64,000 nt of DNA from Hyphomonas sp. (GTDB lineage Bacteria > Pseudomonadota > Alphaproteobacteria > Caulobacterales > Hyphomonadaceae): positions 1 through 64,000 of the forward strand of contig PACZ01000024.1 in assembly GCA_002700305.1 (NCBI GenBank). The letters run 5' to 3'. Numbering within the stretch: position 1 is the stretch's first letter; every line of letters begins with the position of its first letter. Below the pieces are notes generated by a model, which saw only the letters and a list, made by a program, of their open reading frames with translations, had not been told where the DNA came from and made no database searches. Position numbers and translations under genes: made by a program. This document shows positions 37,478 through 46,265 of this stretch, one piece after another.

Positions 37478-38178
37478 AAGAGTTCTTCCAGGAACAGTTT
37501 GAGGCTGGCGAAGCTGCGCCGGTCGGCATCGGCATTGTACACCGTGCCCATGTTGGAGTCGTTCGCGCCGAGTGTCGTGAAGGCGTGGTAGGACTGGCCA
37601 TGGGCATGCAGCTGCCAGTCGGCGCCGGCGTCACCCATTTCCTTGGCAATGGCCAGCACGTCAGCCGGCGGGGCCATCGGGTCGAGCCAGCCATGTTCGA
37701 TCAGGACCTTGGCGCTGATTTTCGGCGAAGGGATGTTGTCTGCCGGATTGAACAGACCGTGGAAGGAGGCAACGCCGGCCAGATCCATACCGGCACGGGC
37801 CATGTCCAGCACGCAGAGGCCGCCGAAGCAGAAGCCGATGGCGGCCGCTTTGGAGGCGTCGACACCCGGCTGGGCCTTGGCAGCGGCGAGGCCGCCCGCG
37901 AGGCGTTTCTGCAGCTCGGCCCGGTCACCGACCAGCGGGTTCATCAGCGCCTGGTTCTCTTCAACGGTCGTGCCGCGCTTGCCCTTGCCGTAAACGTCCA
38001 TGGCGAAGGCGGCATAGCCGAGTTCGTTCACCACACGTCCGGCTTTCTGGATCTCGTTTTCGCCGAGGCCGGCCCAGGCGTGCGCGATCGCGATGACCGG
38101 CAGGTTCGTCTTGCCTTCGGGGGCAAGGAAGTAGCCTTCATAGGTCTGGCCATCCACGGAATAGTCGACTGCGCTCAT
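37474..38178 (-). CDS. Dienelactone hydrolase family protein
   Basis: Alpha/beta hydrolase with a Cys nucleophile, 234 residues. The elbow reads GFCFGG near residue 119, the acid is in HGWLDPMAP and the His in HGQSYHAFT, matching the Cys-Asp-His triad of dienelactone hydrolase. The natural substrate is unclear; many homologues act outside chlorocatechol breakdown. ATG 38178 has AGGA upstream; the frame extends to 38232. It is divergent from the phasin gene. Confidence 0.88.
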   Translation of the reverse strand: MSAVDYSVDGQTYEGYFLAPEGKTNLPVIAIAHAWAGLGENEIQKAGRVVNELGYAAFAMDVYGKGKRGTTVEENQALMNPLVGDRAELQKRLAGGLAAAKAQPGVDASKAAAIGFCFGGLCVLDMARAGMDLAGVASFHGLFNPADNIPSPKISAKVLIEHGWLDPMAPPADVLAIAKEMGDAGADWQLHAHGQSYHAFTTLGANDSNMGTVYNADADRRSFASLKLFLEELF

Positions 38179-38318
38179 AATGAAATCCTCTCTGTCTGAT
38201 GGGGCATTCATAGAGAGGCTGGGCCACGCCAATCAAGGGCAATGGCGATTAGTATGCGGATTCTAGACTTTTTCCTTATCTCTGGTGCCATAGACAAACC
38301 CGTGAAGGAGTGACTTCC

Positions 38319-39158
38319 ATGGCAAAAGACAAAAAAGCAAAAGCCAAGAAGACCAAGAAATCCGAGGCAGGCGCCAAAGCCGTGAAAACGGCCAAGGCGA
38401 TCGAAGCCCAATCCGTTGAAATGGCTCACAAGATCTGGCTTGCAGGCGTAGGCGCTTATGGCAAGGCGTATGATACCGCACTCGCCAACGCCAACACGTT
38501 CAACAAGCAGTCGACCGAACTGTTCGATGAGCTGGTCAAGCGCGGCGAAAAGATCGAGTCCGATGTGAAGACCCGGTTCAGCGAAGACGAGCGCGTCACC
38601 AAGGCGACCAAGACCGTCGCCAAGGCGAATGCGGCCGCCCGCCAGTTCCAGGCCGAAGCCTATGACCGCTTCGAGGCTCGCATGGAGCGCATGCGCGACC
38701 TGCTGGGCGTCAAGCAGATGAATGAGCGGACGTCCAAACTGGCGTCCAAGATCGAGAAGCTTGAAGACGAAGTGGCCGAAACGGTCGCGAACGCCAAAGA
38801 CCGCGTCAGCAAGGTGGACCTCAAGGCCCGTATCGCGCGCCTGTCTGCCGAGATTGAAGCCGTGGCCGGAGAAACCGGTGCTGACATCGCCAAGACGGCG
38901 AAGAAAGCTGCCGGCAAGACGAGCAAGGCCGTTAAGGCCGCTGTGACGGTGCCGGACGCGTCGGACGATCTCTCGCAGATCACCGGCGTTGGCCCTGCGA
39001 TGGTCAAGAAGCTGAACGCTGCAGGCATCTACAGCGTTGCCCAATTGGCTGCGCTGAAGAAGGCCGAGGCCGAGAAGCTCGATGAGCAGATCGGTGCACG
39101 CGGCCGTGTCACCCGCGATGAGTGGGTGAAGCAGGCCAAAGTGCTGGCGAAGAAGTAA
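38319..39158 (+). CDS. Phasin (PHA granule protein) fused to a helix-hairpin-helix domain
   Basis: A 279-residue protein. Residues 1-25 are Lys/Ala-rich. About 30-130 match the PhaF/PhaI-type phasin family: VEMAHKIWLAGVGAYGKAYD, then ELFDELVKRGEKIESDV. A long coiled coil (105-185) and a Lys/Ala-rich linker (190-215) follow. The end (218-279) is a helix-hairpin-helix of the LSQITGVGPAMVKKLNAAG type. ATG 38319 has AAGGAG (38305-38310) eight bases upstream. In pseudomonads PhaF uses a basic tail to tie granules to DNA; the HHH may do so here, by inference. It is next to phaD, phaC and phaZ. Confidence 0.8.
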   Translation: MAKDKKAKAKKTKKSEAGAKAVKTAKAIEAQSVEMAHKIWLAGVGAYGKAYDTALANANTFNKQSTELFDELVKRGEKIESDVKTRFSEDERVTKATKTVAKANAAARQFQAEAYDRFEARMERMRDLLGVKQMNERTSKLASKIEKLEDEVAETVANAKDRVSKVDLKARIARLSAEIEAVAGETGADIAKTAKKAAGKTSKAVKAAVTVPDASDDLSQITGVGPAMVKKLNAAGIYSVAQLAALKKAEAEKLDEQIGARGRVTRDEWVKQAKVLAKK

Positions 39159-39173
39159 GCCGGTCGGAAACAG

Positions 39174-39206
39174 GCGGGCGGCTGAGAAAGCTGCCCGCTT
39201 CTATTT
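39174..39206. terminator. Shared terminator between phasin gene and phaD
   Basis: Stem GCGGGCGGCT (39174-39183) / AGCTGCCCGC (39189-39198) with one G-U pair and loop GAGAA, followed by TTCTATTT. It lies between two convergent stops 42 bases apart and overlaps neither frame except at its T-rich tail near the phaD stop. Confidence 0.7.
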
Positions 39207-39833
39207 CCGGTTCGCCTCATAGTGGGCGATCATCCGGGACAGGGCGTCCATACCGTTCTCGCCCATATAGGGCACGATCAGACACATGACCTGGAACACG
39301 GTTTTGTGGATCAGGGCGGCGCCGTCCAGATTGTTCCGGTTCATGCTGTCGGCTTCCAGCCAGAAGGTGAGGGTCATCATCATCTGGTCGGTCAGCACTT
39401 CCATGAGGCGCGGATCAATGGAGAGCGCTTCGGCATCGCGCAGGTCGTCCAGCACATTGTGGATGGTCGTCCGTTGTTCCGAGACCAGGGACCGGAAACG
39501 GTTGGCAAGATCCGGATAGCGGTCGAGCAGGACGCCGAGGTTCCGGTAGAAGAAGCGGAAATCGTAGATCTCTTCGAGGATGATGTAGAGATAGACCCAA
39601 TTGTCCTCGATCGATGTGACCCGCCCGCGGGAGCCGCGCAGGATGATACGCATTTCTTCTTCGAAACTGTCGAACAGGGCCCGGATAATCGCGTCCTTGC
39701 CCTTGAAATGGTAGTACAGATTGCCCGGGCTGATGCCCAGGGCATTCGAAATGTCGACAGCCGTCTGCTGTGCTTCCCCTTCCTCGTTGAAGAGAAGCAG
39801 GCTGACGTGGAGGATGCGGTCGCGTGTCTTCAT
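39201..39833 (-). CDS. phaD: TetR-family regulator PhaD
   Basis: TetR-type regulator of 210 residues. The DNA-binding N-terminus MKTRDRILHVSLLLFNEEGE and GISPGNLYYHFKGKD closely resembles PhaD of pseudomonads, the activator of their PHA genes, as I remember that sequence. The C-terminal ligand domain is helical, with a HKTVFQVMCLIVPYMGENG end. ATG 39833 fits PhaD; the frame extends to 39890. It is divergent from phaC across a region with an inverted repeat. An acyl-CoA intermediate is the likely effector, by analogy. Confidence 0.75.
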   Translation of the reverse strand: MKTRDRILHVSLLLFNEEGEAQQTAVDISNALGISPGNLYYHFKGKDAIIRALFDSFEEEMRIILRGSRGRVTSIEDNWVYLYIILEEIYDFRFFYRNLGVLLDRYPDLANRFRSLVSEQRTTIHNVLDDLRDAEALSIDPRLMEVLTDQMMMTLTFWLEADSMNRNNLDGAALIHKTVFQVMCLIVPYMGENGMDALSRMIAHYEANRK

Positions 39834-39903
39834 GGGCGTTACAGTAGAGTTTGACACGCAATTCTGACTATGGAACGAATTTTCTTTCAAAGTTTACAAG
39901 TAA

Positions 39904-39924
39904 CTCTTTCCGGAAGTGAAAGAG
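39904..39924. promoter_or_regulatory. Inverted repeat in the phaD-phaC intergenic region
   Basis: Perfect arms CTCTTTC (39904-39910) and GAAAGAG (39918-39924) around a 7-base spacer, in an A/T-rich patch about 70 bases from each start codon. This is the expected place for a TetR-family operator serving both genes. Binding by PhaD is inference. Confidence 0.4.
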
Positions 39925-39990
39925 AAAAAAAGATAAACAATGCCGGCGGACACCGAATACCTGTCCTCTGGCGGTCTCCGGGAGGGACAG

Positions 39991-41679
39991 ATGACGACGC
40001 CTAAGGATGAAATCGCCAAAAGTGCGGCCGAAACCACGCTGGCGCTGAACCCGCTGATGGGCGGGATCAATCGGGAGGAACTGGTCGGGGCGGTGGCGAT
40101 GATGCTGCGCTCGACCATGACGAACCCGGTGACCACCGCGAAATCCGCATCCAGGATCGCGAAGGAAAACGCCAGTATTCTGATGGGCAAGTCCAAGCGG
40201 AAGGCCGATCCGAAGGACCGCCGGTTCCGGGACCCGGCCTGGGAGCATAATCCTTTCTACCGGCGCGGCATGCAGGCCTATCTTGCGACGCAGGAACACC
40301 TGAATGATTGGGTGTCTGATCTGAAGATGAGCGAGCTGGAGCATGCGCGCGCCAAGTTCGTCATGGGCATGATCACCGACGCGCTTGCGCCTACGAACAC
40401 GCTGATCGGGAATCCGGCGGCGACCAAGCGGGTCGTGGACTCCGGTGGCCTGTCGCTGCTCAAAGGGTTGAAGAACGCATATACCGACCTGACAAAAAAT
40501 GGCGGCATGCCGAGCCAGGTCGACAAGCGGCCCTTCAAGGTCGGTGAGAACCTCGCCATCACCGAAGGGCAGGTGATCTGGAAGAACGAGATGCTGGAAC
40601 TGATCCAGTACGCGCCCAAGACAGACAAGGTGCACCGCACGCCCATCCTGATCATCCCCCCACAGATCAACAAGTACTACGCGATGGACCTGTCGCCGAT
40701 GACGTCGATGGTGCAGTTCCTGCTCGCGATGGAGCAGCAGACCTTTGTCGTGTCCTGGCGCAATCCGAAGCGGGAACACCGCGACTGGGGCATGCAGGAA
40801 TATATCGACAGTCTGATCCAGGCGAGCGAAGTCGTCCGCAAGGTCACGAAGTCGAAGAAGATCAACGTGTCAGGGGCATGCTCTGGCGGTATCACGACGG
40901 CGACCCTCGCCAGCTTGCTTGCCGCGGCAGGTGACGACCGGATCAATGCCATCACCTTCATGGTCTGTGTACTGAATCCTCAAAAGGAAGACAGCGAGCT
41001 CGGGCAGATCGTTTCTGACGGCAGCCTTGAAATCGCACGGGCCTACTCCAAGAAGAAAGGCATCCTGAAAGGCGACGATCTTGCGCGCATGTTTGCCTGG
41101 ATGCGGCCGAACGACCTGATCTGGAATTATGTCGTCAACAATTACCTGATGGGTGAGGATCCGGCGCCGTTCGATGTTCTCTACTGGAACAATGATTCCA
41201 CAAACCTCCCGGCTCAGCTCCATTCGGATTATCTGGACATGGGGCTGAACCAGCCCTTCGATCATCCGGGCGAGTATGAAGTGGCCGGGCATATGCTGGA
41301 CATGTCCAAGGTGAAGTCCGATGCCTTTATCGTGGCGGGGCTAACGGACCACATCACGCCCTGGAAGGCCTGCTACCGCACGGCCGGTTTGCTGGGGTCG
41401 GACAATATCGAATTCATTCTGTCCTCCAGCGGGCATATTCAATCGCTTCTCAATCCGCCCGGAAATCCCAAGGCGAAAATGTTCCGGAACCCGGAGATTG
41501 CACCGACAGCGGATGAGTGGGCGGCAGGGGCAACGGAAGAAGCCGGCAGTTGGTGGCCCGTCTGGGGCGAATGGCTGAAGGCGCGGTCAGGTGCACTGAA
41601 AACTGCACCTAAAGCTTGCGGAAGCGACGCATTCCAGCCTCTTTATCCTGCGCCAGGCCGATACGTCTTCGACGAATAG
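39991..41679 (+). CDS. phaC: Class II-like polyhydroxyalkanoate synthase
   Basis: Polymerises (R)-3-hydroxyacyl-CoA into PHA at the granule surface. 562 residues, the class II length. The lipase-like box is GACSGG with Cys297, matching Cys296 of the Pseudomonas putida enzyme; the catalytic Asp is in AGLTDHITPW and the His in SSSGHIQSLLNPPG. DPAWEHNPFYRRGMQAYL, GGMPSQV and VSWRNPKREHRDWG are class II-type stretches. ATG 39991 has GGAGG five bases upstream; the frame opens at 39940. phaZ follows 30 bases later, as in medium-chain-length PHA clusters. Confidence 0.93.
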   Translation: MTTPKDEIAKSAAETTLALNPLMGGINREELVGAVAMMLRSTMTNPVTTAKSASRIAKENASILMGKSKRKADPKDRRFRDPAWEHNPFYRRGMQAYLATQEHLNDWVSDLKMSELEHARAKFVMGMITDALAPTNTLIGNPAATKRVVDSGGLSLLKGLKNAYTDLTKNGGMPSQVDKRPFKVGENLAITEGQVIWKNEMLELIQYAPKTDKVHRTPILIIPPQINKYYAMDLSPMTSMVQFLLAMEQQTFVVSWRNPKREHRDWGMQEYIDSLIQASEVVRKVTKSKKINVSGACSGGITTATLASLLAAAGDDRINAITFMVCVLNPQKEDSELGQIVSDGSLEIARAYSKKKGILKGDDLARMFAWMRPNDLIWNYVVNNYLMGEDPAPFDVLYWNNDSTNLPAQLHSDYLDMGLNQPFDHPGEYEVAGHMLDMSKVKSDAFIVAGLTDHITPWKACYRTAGLLGSDNIEFILSSSGHIQSLLNPPGNPKAKMFRNPEIAPTADEWAAGATEEAGSWWPVWGEWLKARSGALKTAPKACGSDAFQPLYPAPGRYVFDE

Positions 41680-41709
41680 GCCGGTCGTCAAACAGTGGAA
41701 GGTGGCGCT

Positions 41710-42540
41710 ATGCCTGAACAACGCCCACAGATTACCATGCAGGATGTGGATGGCATCCAGCTTCGTACGGCGTTCTGGCCGGCAAAACAGCCAAGCGGCA
41801 ACCTGCCTTTGCTCTTCTTCAATGGCATCGGCGCCAATCTCGAACTGACCCAGGGGCTCGGTGACATGTTCCCGGAGCGGGACATCATCACATTTGATGT
41901 TCCGGGCGTTGGCAAAAGCCCGGTGACACAATGGCCTTATCGTCCCTGGATGCTGGCAAGATGGGCGCGCAAGCTGCTCGACCAGTTTGATATTGATGCG
42001 GTGGATGTGATGGGTGTGTCCTGGGGTGGGGCCCTGGCTCAGCAGTTCGCCTTTCAGTACCGCAACCGCGTCGGCAGCCTGATCCTGTGCGCCACGAGTG
42101 CGGGCATGACGATGGTGCCGGGGCGCCCCAAATCGCTTTCCAAAATGATCGATGCGCGCCGGTATACCGATCCTGACTTCATGCGGGAAAGTTTCAGCAC
42201 GCTTTATGGCGATGCCGTGGATGGAGAAGTCGGGCGCCACATCGACAATCTCCTGCCGCCAGAGCCGCGGGGCTATTTCTACCAGCTCCTCGCCTTTATC
42301 GGCTGGTCCAGTCTGCCATTCATCCGCTTCCTGAAAATGCCATCGCTGGTGATCATGGGAGATGAAGACACGATCGTGCCGGTGGCGAACGGGCATATCC
42401 TGCGAATGGGGCTGCCCAATTCGCGCCTCCACATTGTGGAAGGCGGCGGGCATCTGTTCCTCGTGACCCGGGCTGAGGAAACGGCCGGGATTATCCGGGA
42501 TTTTCTCAATTCACCGGCTGAGGTGGCCGCAGCGGCCTGA
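41710..42540 (+). CDS. phaZ: Intracellular PHA depolymerase (PhaZ-like)
   Basis: Alpha/beta hydrolase of 276 residues closely resembling the medium-chain-length PHA depolymerase of pseudomonads. LLFFNGIGANLELTQGL, FDVPGVGKSP and GVSWGGALAQQFA (Ser104, equivalent to Ser102 of P. putida PhaZ) are shared, as are the acid in MGDEDTIVP and the His in EGGGHLFLVTRAE. It would release hydroxyacids from stored granules. ATG 41710 has GGAAGG upstream; the frame opens at 41695. The phaC-phaZ order supports the call. Confidence 0.88.
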   Translation: MPEQRPQITMQDVDGIQLRTAFWPAKQPSGNLPLLFFNGIGANLELTQGLGDMFPERDIITFDVPGVGKSPVTQWPYRPWMLARWARKLLDQFDIDAVDVMGVSWGGALAQQFAFQYRNRVGSLILCATSAGMTMVPGRPKSLSKMIDARRYTDPDFMRESFSTLYGDAVDGEVGRHIDNLLPPEPRGYFYQLLAFIGWSSLPFIRFLKMPSLVIMGDEDTIVPVANGHILRMGLPNSRLHIVEGGGHLFLVTRAEETAGIIRDFLNSPAEVAAAA

Positions 42541-42542
42541 CC

Positions 42543-43115
42543 TCAGCTATGGGCCACCTTCAGCGCGACGCGCTCTTCAAGGGCTTCGCAGACGGCATCC
42601 GCGATGGATTGTGCGTCGCTGCCCTGGCCGATGGAATTGAATGCCGCGCGGCAAGCCTCGACGTGCAGATTGATCAGGGCGGAGTTTTCGCCCGGACGCG
42701 TGTCTGAGAGCAGGCGGCTGAGTGATCCGCAAAGGCGGGCAATCGCTGGATATCCGTAAGAGTTCGCCGCGCCCTTGATATTATGGGCTGCCGTAAAGAC
42801 GGCGCGATACTGTTCGGCTGTCGCGCCCGGTTCGCGCGCCAGGTGCCATGTGCGGACCAGCTCATCGAGATCGCCGCGCATCCAGGCTTCGAACTGTCCG
42901 GACAGGGAATCGACTGCGTCTTCTGCAAGGCCGCCCAGGAAATCCGTGTCGGCCGGCTCGGATTCGTTGGCAAGAATGGCGGCCTGTGCCGTCTGGGTCG
43001 CTTCGACCGGCTCTGCGGGCTTGATAACACGGCTGATGTCGATGGAGACTTCGGTTGTGTTTGGATTCGCCGGTTTGCGGCGGGAAGGCAGGGCGGTCAG
43101 CAGATTCTTGAACAT
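42543..43115 (-). CDS. Orphan histidine phosphotransfer (Hpt) domain protein
   Basis: A 190-residue soluble protein with a disordered N-terminal half and a C-terminal four-helix Hpt domain (about 75-190). The phospho-accepting His111 is in AAHNIKGAANSYGY, the HxxKG motif. No histidine kinase or response regulator is adjacent, so it is an orphan relay protein. ATG 43115 has AGGAG upstream; the frame opens at 43148. It is convergent with phaZ, two bases apart, and is followed on the same strand side by nadK upstream. Confidence 0.82.
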   Translation of the reverse strand: MFKNLLTALPSRRKPANPNTTEVSIDISRVIKPAEPVEATQTAQAAILANESEPADTDFLGGLAEDAVDSLSGQFEAWMRGDLDELVRTWHLAREPGATAEQYRAVFTAAHNIKGAANSYGYPAIARLCGSLSRLLSDTRPGENSALINLHVEACRAAFNSIGQGSDAQSIADAVCEALEERVALKVAHS

Positions 43116-43170
43116 CGGGTACTCCTGAGCGCCCAATAAACTGTCCAAGCCTTAAAAATATCCTAGGAAA

Positions 43171-43938
43171 TCAGAAGCCGAACTGCTCCCGGAGGATACG
43201 CTCGTCGAGGGCGTGCCCGGGGTCGAACAGCATGGTCAGCCGCTTGCTGCGATCCGCCTCGACTTTCACGGTCGCAATGTCCCGTACCTCCTGATTGTCA
43301 GCCGCGGCGGCGACAGGCCGGCGGTCCGGCGCAATCACTTCGATCGTGACTTTGGCATCATGGCGCAGGAGCGCGCCGCGCCACCGGCGGGGCCGGAAGG
43401 CGCTGACAGGCGTCAGGGCCAGCAGGTTCGCGCCAATCGGCAGGATCGGGCCATGTGCGGACAGGTTATAGGCGGTGGAACCTGCAGGTGTGGCGACCAT
43501 GACCCCGTCGCAGGACAGCTCCTCCATGCGGACCTTGCCATCCACTGTGATGCGCAGGCGGGCCGTCTGGGCGGTTTCCCGGAACAGTGAGACCTCGTTG
43601 ATGGCGAGGGCGGTGTGCTCCTGTCCGTGAATATCCGTTGCAGACATGCTGAGCGGAATAATCTGCGCCCGTTCGGCGGCATTCACGCGCTCGACCAGGT
43701 CGTCTTCCCGGTATTCATTCATCAGGAAGCCGATCGTGCCGCGGTTCATGCCGTAGACCGGCTTGGAATCACCGAACCGGCGGCGTAGGGAATCCAGCAT
43801 GGCGCCATCCCCGCCAAGCGCGACAACCACATCGGCATCCGCCTCGCTGTACTGGCCATAGCGTTGGACAAGCGTGGGCAGGGCGGCCTGGGCTTCAGGA
43901 CGCTTGGAGGCGAAAAAGGCAAAACGGAGCGTACTCAT
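43171..43938 (-). CDS. nadK: NAD kinase
   Basis: ATP-dependent phosphorylation of NAD to NADP. About 255 residues. The diagnostic [12 protein letters not shown] lies near residue 37, [15 protein letters not shown] near 117, and [19 protein letters not shown] near 143. Compared with longer NAD kinases it lacks an N-terminal extension, as is common in alphaproteobacteria. The start is uncertain: ATG 43938 gives [17 protein letters not shown]; in-frame starts at 43947 and 44001 are possible. Upstream lies the divergent aldolase gene. Confidence 0.93.
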   Translation of the reverse strand: MSTLRFAFFASKRPEAQAALPTLVQRYGQYSEADADVVVALGGDGAMLDSLRRRFGDSKPVYGMNRGTIGFLMNEYREDDLVERVNAAERAQIIPLSMSATDIHGQEHTALAINEVSLFRETAQTARLRITVDGKVRMEELSCDGVMVATPAGSTAYNLSAHGPILPIGANLLALTPVSAFRPRRWRGALLRHDAKVTIEVIAPDRRPVAAAADNQEVRDIATVKVEADRSKRLTMLFDPGHALDERILREQFGF

Positions 43939-44085
43939 CGGGCCCATGTGGTTGAGGTTCCGCAGCGGCGTCAAGACATGGGATTGCAAGTCATTCGCCA
44001 AGCATGACGGAGGCGTCAGCTTTGGAGTGGCGAAGCCGGGTCTTTTGGTCTAAGTTGCCGGCAAAGAACAAAGGGAGACAAAGAC

Positions 44086-44877
44086 ATGGCCGACGGCAAT
44101 CAGAAGGTCGATATTCGCAGCTCGGTAAGTGCGGAAGAGTGGCAGGCGCGCGTGGATCTCGCAGCGCTGTACCGCCTCACGGCCATGTATGGCTGGGACG
44201 ACATGATCTTCACGCACATCTCCCACCGCGTGCCGGGGCCGGAGCATCACTTCCTGATCAACCCCTATGGGTACTTCTTCGAAGAGATCACGGCGTCCTC
44301 ACTGGTGAAGGTGGATCTGGAAGGGAATGTCGTTCAGGAAACGGATTTCATGATCAATCCGGCGGGCTTCACGATCCATTCGGCCATCCATGACGCGCGG
44401 GAAGACGCCAAATGCGTGATGCACGTCCACACCGACCAGGGTGTTGCTGTTTCCGCCCAGAAGGAAGGCCTGTTGCCGCTCAGCCAGACGGCCATGGCGG
44501 TCCGCGAAGACGTTGCCTATCACGACTATGAGGGCATTGCGCTGGACCTTGATGAACGCGAGCGGCTGGTGGCGGACCTTGGTCCGACGAAACACTCCAT
44601 GATTTTGCGCAATCACGGCACACTGACCTGCGGAGAAACCGCCGCGATGACCTTCACCCGCATGTTCTTCCTCGAGCGCGCCTGCACCATGCAGGTCATG
44701 GCGCTCTCGGCCGGCCGTGACGGCGTGATAGAGTGTGATGAGACGCTCCAGGACAAGGTTGCCGGGCAGGGCGGCATGACAAGTCATAGTTCCGGCATGT
44801 CCATGCTGACCGAGAAGCTCGTCTGGCCGGCGCTTCTGCGGAAACTGGACCGTGAATATCCGGGTTATGACGCCTAA
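44086..44877 (+). CDS. Class II aldolase/adducin family protein
   Basis: Zinc-dependent aldolase-like protein of 263 residues. The metal His pair is in CVMHVHTDQG near residue 107 and a third His in LRNHGTLTCGE near 182; DMIFTHISHRVPG and NPYGYFFEEITAS are typical early segments. Relatives act on sugar phosphates or are of unknown function, and no sugar pathway gene is nearby. A good ribosome binding site (GGGAGAC) precedes the ATG. It is divergent from nadK and followed after 105 bases by hemA. Confidence 0.86.
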   Translation: MADGNQKVDIRSSVSAEEWQARVDLAALYRLTAMYGWDDMIFTHISHRVPGPEHHFLINPYGYFFEEITASSLVKVDLEGNVVQETDFMINPAGFTIHSAIHDAREDAKCVMHVHTDQGVAVSAQKEGLLPLSQTAMAVREDVAYHDYEGIALDLDERERLVADLGPTKHSMILRNHGTLTCGETAAMTFTRMFFLERACTMQVMALSAGRDGVIECDETLQDKVAGQGGMTSHSSGMSMLTEKLVWPALLRKLDREYPGYDA

Positions 44878-44982
44878 GTAGTCTCCCGGATGCGACAAAA
44901 GCGGCGAAAACGCTATCAGCCCATTAAATGTCGTGTCGGAACCGACTAGGTAGAATTCCCAAAGCTTACGAGGGATGAGCAG

Positions 44983-46200
44983 ATGAAACACCTGAAGGCC
45001 TTTGAAGACGCCCTCGGCAACATCCATTCTGAGGGACGTTACAGGGTCTTTATTGACCTTCAGCGCCACAAGGGACGTTTCCCGAAAGCCACGGCGCGCT
45101 TCGAAGATGGCGAGCGCGAAGTGACGATCTGGTGCTCCAACGATTATCTCGGCATGGGCCAGGATGACCATGTCATCAATTCCATGCATGAGGCGATCGA
45201 CAGCTTCGGTGCCGGGTCTGGCGGTACGCGCAATATTTCCGGCACGACGCGGTATCACGTAGAGCTTGAGCGCGAACTGGCAGACCTCCACGAGAAGGAA
45301 GCGGCGCTGCTGTTCACCTCCGGCTATGTCTCCAATGATGCGACGCTGTCGACGCTCGGCAAGATCATGAAAGACCTGATCATCTATTCCGATCAGCTCA
45401 ATCATGCCTCCATGATCGAAGGGATCCGCCGGTCGGGTGCCGATTACCGGGTGTTCCGCCACAATGATGTGGATCATCTGCGGTCCCTGCTCGAAAATGA
45501 CGATGCGGACCGTCCGAAAGTCATCGCCTTTGAAAGTGTCTATTCCATGGACGGCGACTTCGGCCGCATGGAAGAGATCTGCGACCTGGCTGACGAGTTC
45601 AACGCGCTAACCTATCTGGACGAGGTGCACGCCGTCGGCATGTACGGACAGGAAGGGGCAGGTGTTGCCCAGATGCTCGGTCTCGCTGACCGCATCGACA
45701 TCATTGAAGGAACGCTCGGCAAGGCGTTCGGCGTGATGGGCGGCTATATTGCGTCCAAGGCGACTGTCATCGATGCGATCCGCTCGATGGCGTCCGGCTT
45801 CATCTTCAGCACGTCGACATGCCCGGTCATGGCCGCTGGCGCGCTGGCAAGCATCCAGAAGCTGCGGACCGATGAGGGGCGCAAGCTGCGCGCGATTCAC
45901 CAGGCCAAAGCGGCGGAGCTGAAGCAGAAATTCCGGGAAGCCGGCCTGCCGGTCATGGAATCGCCCTCACACATCGTGCCGCTGCTGGTGGGCGATCCGG
46001 AACGCTGCAAGGCCCTGTCCGACACGCTGCTGTTCGACTTCGGCATTTATGTGCAGCCGATCAACTATCCGACGGTGCCGCGCGGTACGGAGCGCCTGCG
46101 TTTCACGCCAAGCCCGGTGCACGATGCGGCGATGATGGATGAACTGGTCGAAGCCATCTTGGCCGTCTGGAAACAGCTCGGCCTCGACAAGGCGGCCTGA
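44983..46200 (+). CDS. hemA: 5-aminolevulinate synthase
   Basis: PLP enzyme that condenses glycine and succinyl-CoA, the first step of heme synthesis in alphaproteobacteria (C4 route). 405 residues. Substrate segment NDYLGMGQ near 53 and [13 protein letters not shown] near 77; the cofactor Asp is in [11 protein letters not shown] near 213 and the Schiff-base Lys247 in [14 protein letters not shown] short inverted repeat GTCGG-AA-CCGAC lies 37 bases upstream (44935-44946). A strong terminator follows. Confidence 0.97.
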   Translation: MKHLKAFEDALGNIHSEGRYRVFIDLQRHKGRFPKATARFEDGEREVTIWCSNDYLGMGQDDHVINSMHEAIDSFGAGSGGTRNISGTTRYHVELERELADLHEKEAALLFTSGYVSNDATLSTLGKIMKDLIIYSDQLNHASMIEGIRRSGADYRVFRHNDVDHLRSLLENDDADRPKVIAFESVYSMDGDFGRMEEICDLADEFNALTYLDEVHAVGMYGQEGAGVAQMLGLADRIDIIEGTLGKAFGVMGGYIASKATVIDAIRSMASGFIFSTSTCPVMAAGALASIQKLRTDEGRKLRAIHQAKAAELKQKFREAGLPVMESPSHIVPLLVGDPERCKALSDTLLFDFGIYVQPINYPTVPRGTERLRFTPSPVHDAAMMDELVEAILAVWKQLGLDKAA

Positions 46201-46232
46201 CAGGACGCGCTGAAACAATCTGATCAATTGCG

Positions 46233-46265
46233 ATAGGCGCCTTCGGGCGCCTATTTCTTTTTCTT
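46233..46265 (+). terminator. Intrinsic terminator of hemA overlapping mucR-like gene end
   Basis: Perfect stem ATAGGCGCC (46233-46241) / GGCGCCTAT (46246-46254) closed by a stable TTCG tetraloop, followed by TTCTTTTTCTT. The right arm and T-tract are also the stop and poly-Lys C-terminal codons of the convergent MucR-family gene. Confidence 0.88.

Noticed and set aside
44935..44946. FNR-type or other named operator upstream of hemA
   Set aside because: Only a 5-2-5 inverted repeat GTCGG-AA-CCGAC is present; it does not match TTGAT-N4-ATCAA or another site I recognise.
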